A stretch of 6,852 bases of DNA from Gammaproteobacteria bacterium (GTDB lineage Bacteria > Pseudomonadota > Gammaproteobacteria > Enterobacterales > Psychrobiaceae). Positions within the stretch are counted from its first letter, which is position 1. Every line of letters starts with the position of its first letter. The notes under the pieces were generated by a model. That model made no database searches and was not told the origin of the DNA. It saw nothing but the letters and a program-made list of their open reading frames with translations. This document shows, in pieces, positions 4,809-6,852 of the stretch. The DNA is taken from NCBI GenBank assembly GCA_013214885.1, contig JABSRS010000183.1, positions 1-6,852 on the forward strand, read 5' to 3'. Position numbers and translations under genes: made by a program.

Positions 4809-6350
4809 TTACATCCAATTTCGTTTTGATGATTCGACTTGATGCAAGGTACGGTCGATTAAGGCCAGTGCCGTCGTTGCTTTGATAAATGGAATACTTT
4901 GTGCTCCCGACGCTAACACTAACACCAGCGAAGACAATGATCGTCGTTTCATAAACCAGCTTTGTTTAAACTTTGTTTGTTGCACTTTGTGGATCGGGAA
5001 GGTGTAATAATCAACCCCCAGCAGTCCTTTACGAATGTAGATGTACTCACTATCTATTGCGTAGCCCCAACGATACCAACGCATCACAATGAGGAAACTG
5101 ATTAGTAGCATTGAAGTTGCAGCGTATATCAAATTGAAAAATAGCTCATCGTGAATCAGTAACCCTGCGATGATTAAATGAATTGGCAAGGTAAAAACCA
5201 CGATGTATTTAAAGATAAAGCGTTTACTTATTCGAGAGAAGCTAATCTCAGCGAGTTGATTGTCTGGCCACACATCATCGATTAATTGTTGAAATTGAGT
5301 TGGGTTAATCGAGGGCACCATAATTTTATTACGAATATCGGCCCCTGGTTGCTGTTTGACTGTTGAGTTTGTTTGTTCAAATCGCAGATTAATTCGCTTG
5401 ATTAATATATCAAGCCAGTCTTGTTGGCGAATGACTAGTTGTAATCGAGGCAGTTTCATCACCACTTCGTGGTGAGTTAGCAAACCACTGCGCCGGATGT
5501 AATTTTCACCATGTTTGGTTAAGGTGAAGCCATAAAACGAAATAATTGAGCCGATAACTGATAGTAACATCACGATCGCGTAACTCACGATTAGCAAACT
5601 TAAGCCATAGGCCGCTAATTGCCACCAGGCATGGGTTTGTGCTGAAAATATTTCACTAAAATCAATCCCAGCCGATATGGCGAAATCAGCAACGTAATCG
5701 GTAATGTTATCAGCCATGGGGGCGAGAAAGGCAATAAAAATCCAAATTCGATTATTGGTAATACCATGAATAACTAAATCGCTGATCGAGCGTTGGTTTA
5801 GCAATTGTTCGTCTGGGTGTTGACGGCTAGTGCCTTGCTCAGTGTTAAGTTCAGAACTGTGATCAAAGTTTTGTTGAGAGTTTAATGATTCACTAACAGC
5901 CGTTTGGTTGAGAATTTGTGCTTTCAATTGCTGAGCTAGAGGTAATTGTAATGCAACAATTTTAGCTTCGTTTTTGTCTGAACCTGCGGTGTCTAACTCG
6001 ACGCTAGTAAAGCCAAAGGGTCTAAAATAAACAGGGGCGATCAGTTTAACATTTTGAATTTTGGTAAAAGGGAGGTTTAGGTGTTTTTTAAAGATAACCC
6101 CAGCTTTGATTTCAATGCTGTTTTCACTGAGTCGATAGCTAAAAAAGTAAAATTGTAGGAATGCAATAACGGCAAATGCCACCAAAATAGCCACGCTGCC
6201 GATTAAGATCCACAGCGGATTATCGATTAGCTTTTGATAGTTGGTAAAAATAAGAGGGACGGTAAATATAATGTTATTAACCAGCACCATCACGCTGCTA
6301 AAAAAGAAATACAATGCCCCGATTGGCGCTACTCTTTGCCAATTATTCAT
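4809..6350 (-). CDS. YdbT-like membrane protein with three bacterial PH (bPH2/DUF304) domains
   Basis: A 513-residue inner-membrane protein built of three repeats of a hydrophobic segment pair followed by a bPH2 (DUF304) domain. Likely membrane segments are about 8-30, 47-70, 200-220, 244-271, 378-400 and 405-425; PH-like domains follow at about 72-146 ([30 protein letters not shown]), 275-345 ([17 protein letters not shown]) and 428-505 ([18 protein letters not shown]...FPIHKVQQ). A polar linker (about 150-190) joins repeats 1 and 2. This is the layout of Bacillus YdbT, whose operon with ydbS is linked to resistance to antimicrobial compounds; the role here is unknown. The ATG at 6348-6350 is chosen because it begins just before segment 1, overlaps the upstream gene by 8 bases and follows AAGGA; the open frame to 6443 only overlaps the ydbS-like gene. 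sfsA follows after one base. Confidence 0.9.
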   Translation of the reverse strand: MNNWQRVAPIGALYFFFSSVMVLVNNIIFTVPLIFTNYQKLIDNPLWILIGSVAILVAFAVIAFLQFYFFSYRLSENSIEIKAGVIFKKHLNLPFTKIQNVKLIAPVYFRPFGFTSVELDTAGSDKNEAKIVALQLPLAQQLKAQILNQTAVSESLNSQQNFDHSSELNTEQGTSRQHPDEQLLNQRSISDLVIHGITNNRIWIFIAFLAPMADNITDYVADFAISAGIDFSEIFSAQTHAWWQLAAYGLSLLIVSYAIVMLLSVIGSIISFYGFTLTKHGENYIRRSGLLTHHEVVMKLPRLQLVIRQQDWLDILIKRINLRFEQTNSTVKQQPGADIRNKIMVPSINPTQFQQLIDDVWPDNQLAEISFSRISKRFIFKYIVVFTLPIHLIIAGLLIHDELFFNLIYAATSMLLISFLIVMRWYRWGYAIDSEYIYIRKGLLGVDYYTFPIHKVQQTKFKQSWFMKRRSLSSLVLVLASGAQSIPFIKATTALALIDRTLHQVESSKRNWM

Positions 6351-6852
6351 GGACCGAGACATCCTTATGATCAAGCATGAATTGACGAAGTTGCTCGGCA
6401 TGTTGTAATGACAGCCCTGGTAACTCGAATGTATGAAGGGCACCGCCAGCGCTGAATACTTGAATGGTCGCGAGGCCTACTTTACGTTCAACTGGACCGC
6501 GTTTTAATTCAATATGTTGCAAGCGTAACAAAGGTTGAGTGATTATTTTTTTAAAGATCACGCCATAATAACAACTAATGTCTTGTTCTCGTACCGCATA
6601 GCCTCTTGCCTTATCGCTAAATATCCCAAAAATAACCCACCATAAGCACAGTAAGCTTAGCCCCGCAATTATCCAGTTGAAGTTTTGATAGGCTTCGGTC
6701 GGCAGGGGGGAAAAGGTTTGGAACTTAACGATTAGTGCAACACTAACCAGAGTCAGGCTTATCGCTAGGCGAATAAAAAAATTGGCTTTGCAATAAACTG
6801 GCTCTAATGGAACGGGTTCTAAAGACAGTATTTGAGGGAGCTGCTCGAGATG
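6343..6852 (-). CDS. YdbS-like membrane protein with one bPH2 (DUF304) domain (5' end outside window)
   Basis: The frame is open from the window edge to the TAA at 6343-6345, giving 169 residues with no stop. The first in-frame ATG (6559-6561) falls inside the PH-like domain, so the true start lies at or beyond 6852. The visible protein has a short cytoplasmic lead rich in Leu/Pro/Glu, two membrane segments (about 25-44 and 58-79), and then the diagnostic bPH2 block: ARGYAVREQDISCYYGVIFKK (82-102), QPLLRLQHIELKRGPVERKVGLATIQVFSAGG (106-137). The R-x-QH-x-E-x-x-x-GP-x-ER-x-x-GLAT pattern is typical of YdbS proteins, usually about 160 residues, so little is missing. It overlaps the YdbT-like gene by 8 bases. 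The pair probably acts together at the inner membrane; the function is unproven. Confidence 0.9.
   Translation of the reverse strand, partial: HLEQLPQILSLEPVPLEPVYCKANFFIRLAISLTLVSVALIVKFQTFSPLPTEAYQNFNWIIAGLSLLCLWWVIFGIFSDKARGYAVREQDISCYYGVIFKKIITQPLLRLQHIELKRGPVERKVGLATIQVFSAGGALHTFELPGLSLQHAEQLRQFMLDHKDVSVHE
6362..6366 (-). promoter_or_regulatory. Ribosome binding site of the YdbT-like gene
   Basis: AAGGA lies 11 bases before the ATG at 6348-6350, slightly far but usable. It is immediately next to another in-frame ATG (6360-6362), which is too close to be served by it, so the downstream ATG is preferred. Confidence 0.45.

Noticed and set aside
6351..6443. 31-residue N-terminal extension of the YdbT-like protein
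   Set aside because: It lies wholly inside the end of the ydbS-like coding region, has no family likeness, and the ATG at 6348-6350 fits the short overlap and ribosome site.
1..6852. Search for CRISPR repeats, tRNA or rRNA genes, insertion sequences and phage or defence genes
   Set aside because: Nothing of these kinds was seen; all coding space belongs to recognisable chromosomal families, so a novel multi-gene system is not supported here.

Overview
The window is a stretch of ordinary chromosome from a gammaproteobacterium. All eight genes lie on the minus strand and are packed tightly. The gene order sfsA – (RDD gene) – dksA – gluQ – pcnB – folK is the well-known gammaproteobacterial dksA neighbourhood, and the proteins align readily by eye with their E. 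coli counterparts (DksA is nearly identical through its coiled coil and zinc finger). The A+T-rich intergenic DNA, together with the RDD and paired PH-domain genes beside sfsA, would fit a marine Alteromonadales-like organism, but the genus cannot be fixed from this sequence alone.

Reading in the direction of transcription (from high to low coordinates): a 5'-truncated YdbS-like membrane protein (6343-6852) overlaps a YdbT-like protein with three PH-like domains (4809-6350). One base later comes sfsA (4085-4807), which overlaps a small RDD-family membrane protein (3604-4098). These four probably form one transcript. A 376-bp A+T-rich intergenic region (3228-3603) then carries the likely dksA promoter and several palindromes. 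Next come dksA (2778-3227), a strong hairpin (2734-2766), gluQ (1826-2719), a 131-nt leader rich in small hairpins, pcnB (309-1694), and folK, which runs off the low-coordinate end of the window (1-304).

The second cluster joins regulatory and RNA-related functions: DksA (RNA polymerase and stringent response), GluQ (glutamylation of queuosine in tRNA-Asp), PcnB (RNA polyadenylation and decay) and FolK (folate synthesis). The first cluster holds envelope proteins of poorly known role plus SfsA.

The best single observation is that pcnB almost certainly starts at an AUU codon (1692-1694) behind a good Shine-Dalgarno sequence. This matches the unusual AUU start known for E. coli pcnB and adds 35 N-terminal residues missed when only ATG, GTG or TTG starts are allowed. 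Other points are the hairpin controlling passage from dksA into gluQ, a GC-rich discriminator at the putative dksA promoter, and the structured pcnB leader. I found no mobile element, CRISPR array, tRNA or rRNA, and no convincing undescribed system.
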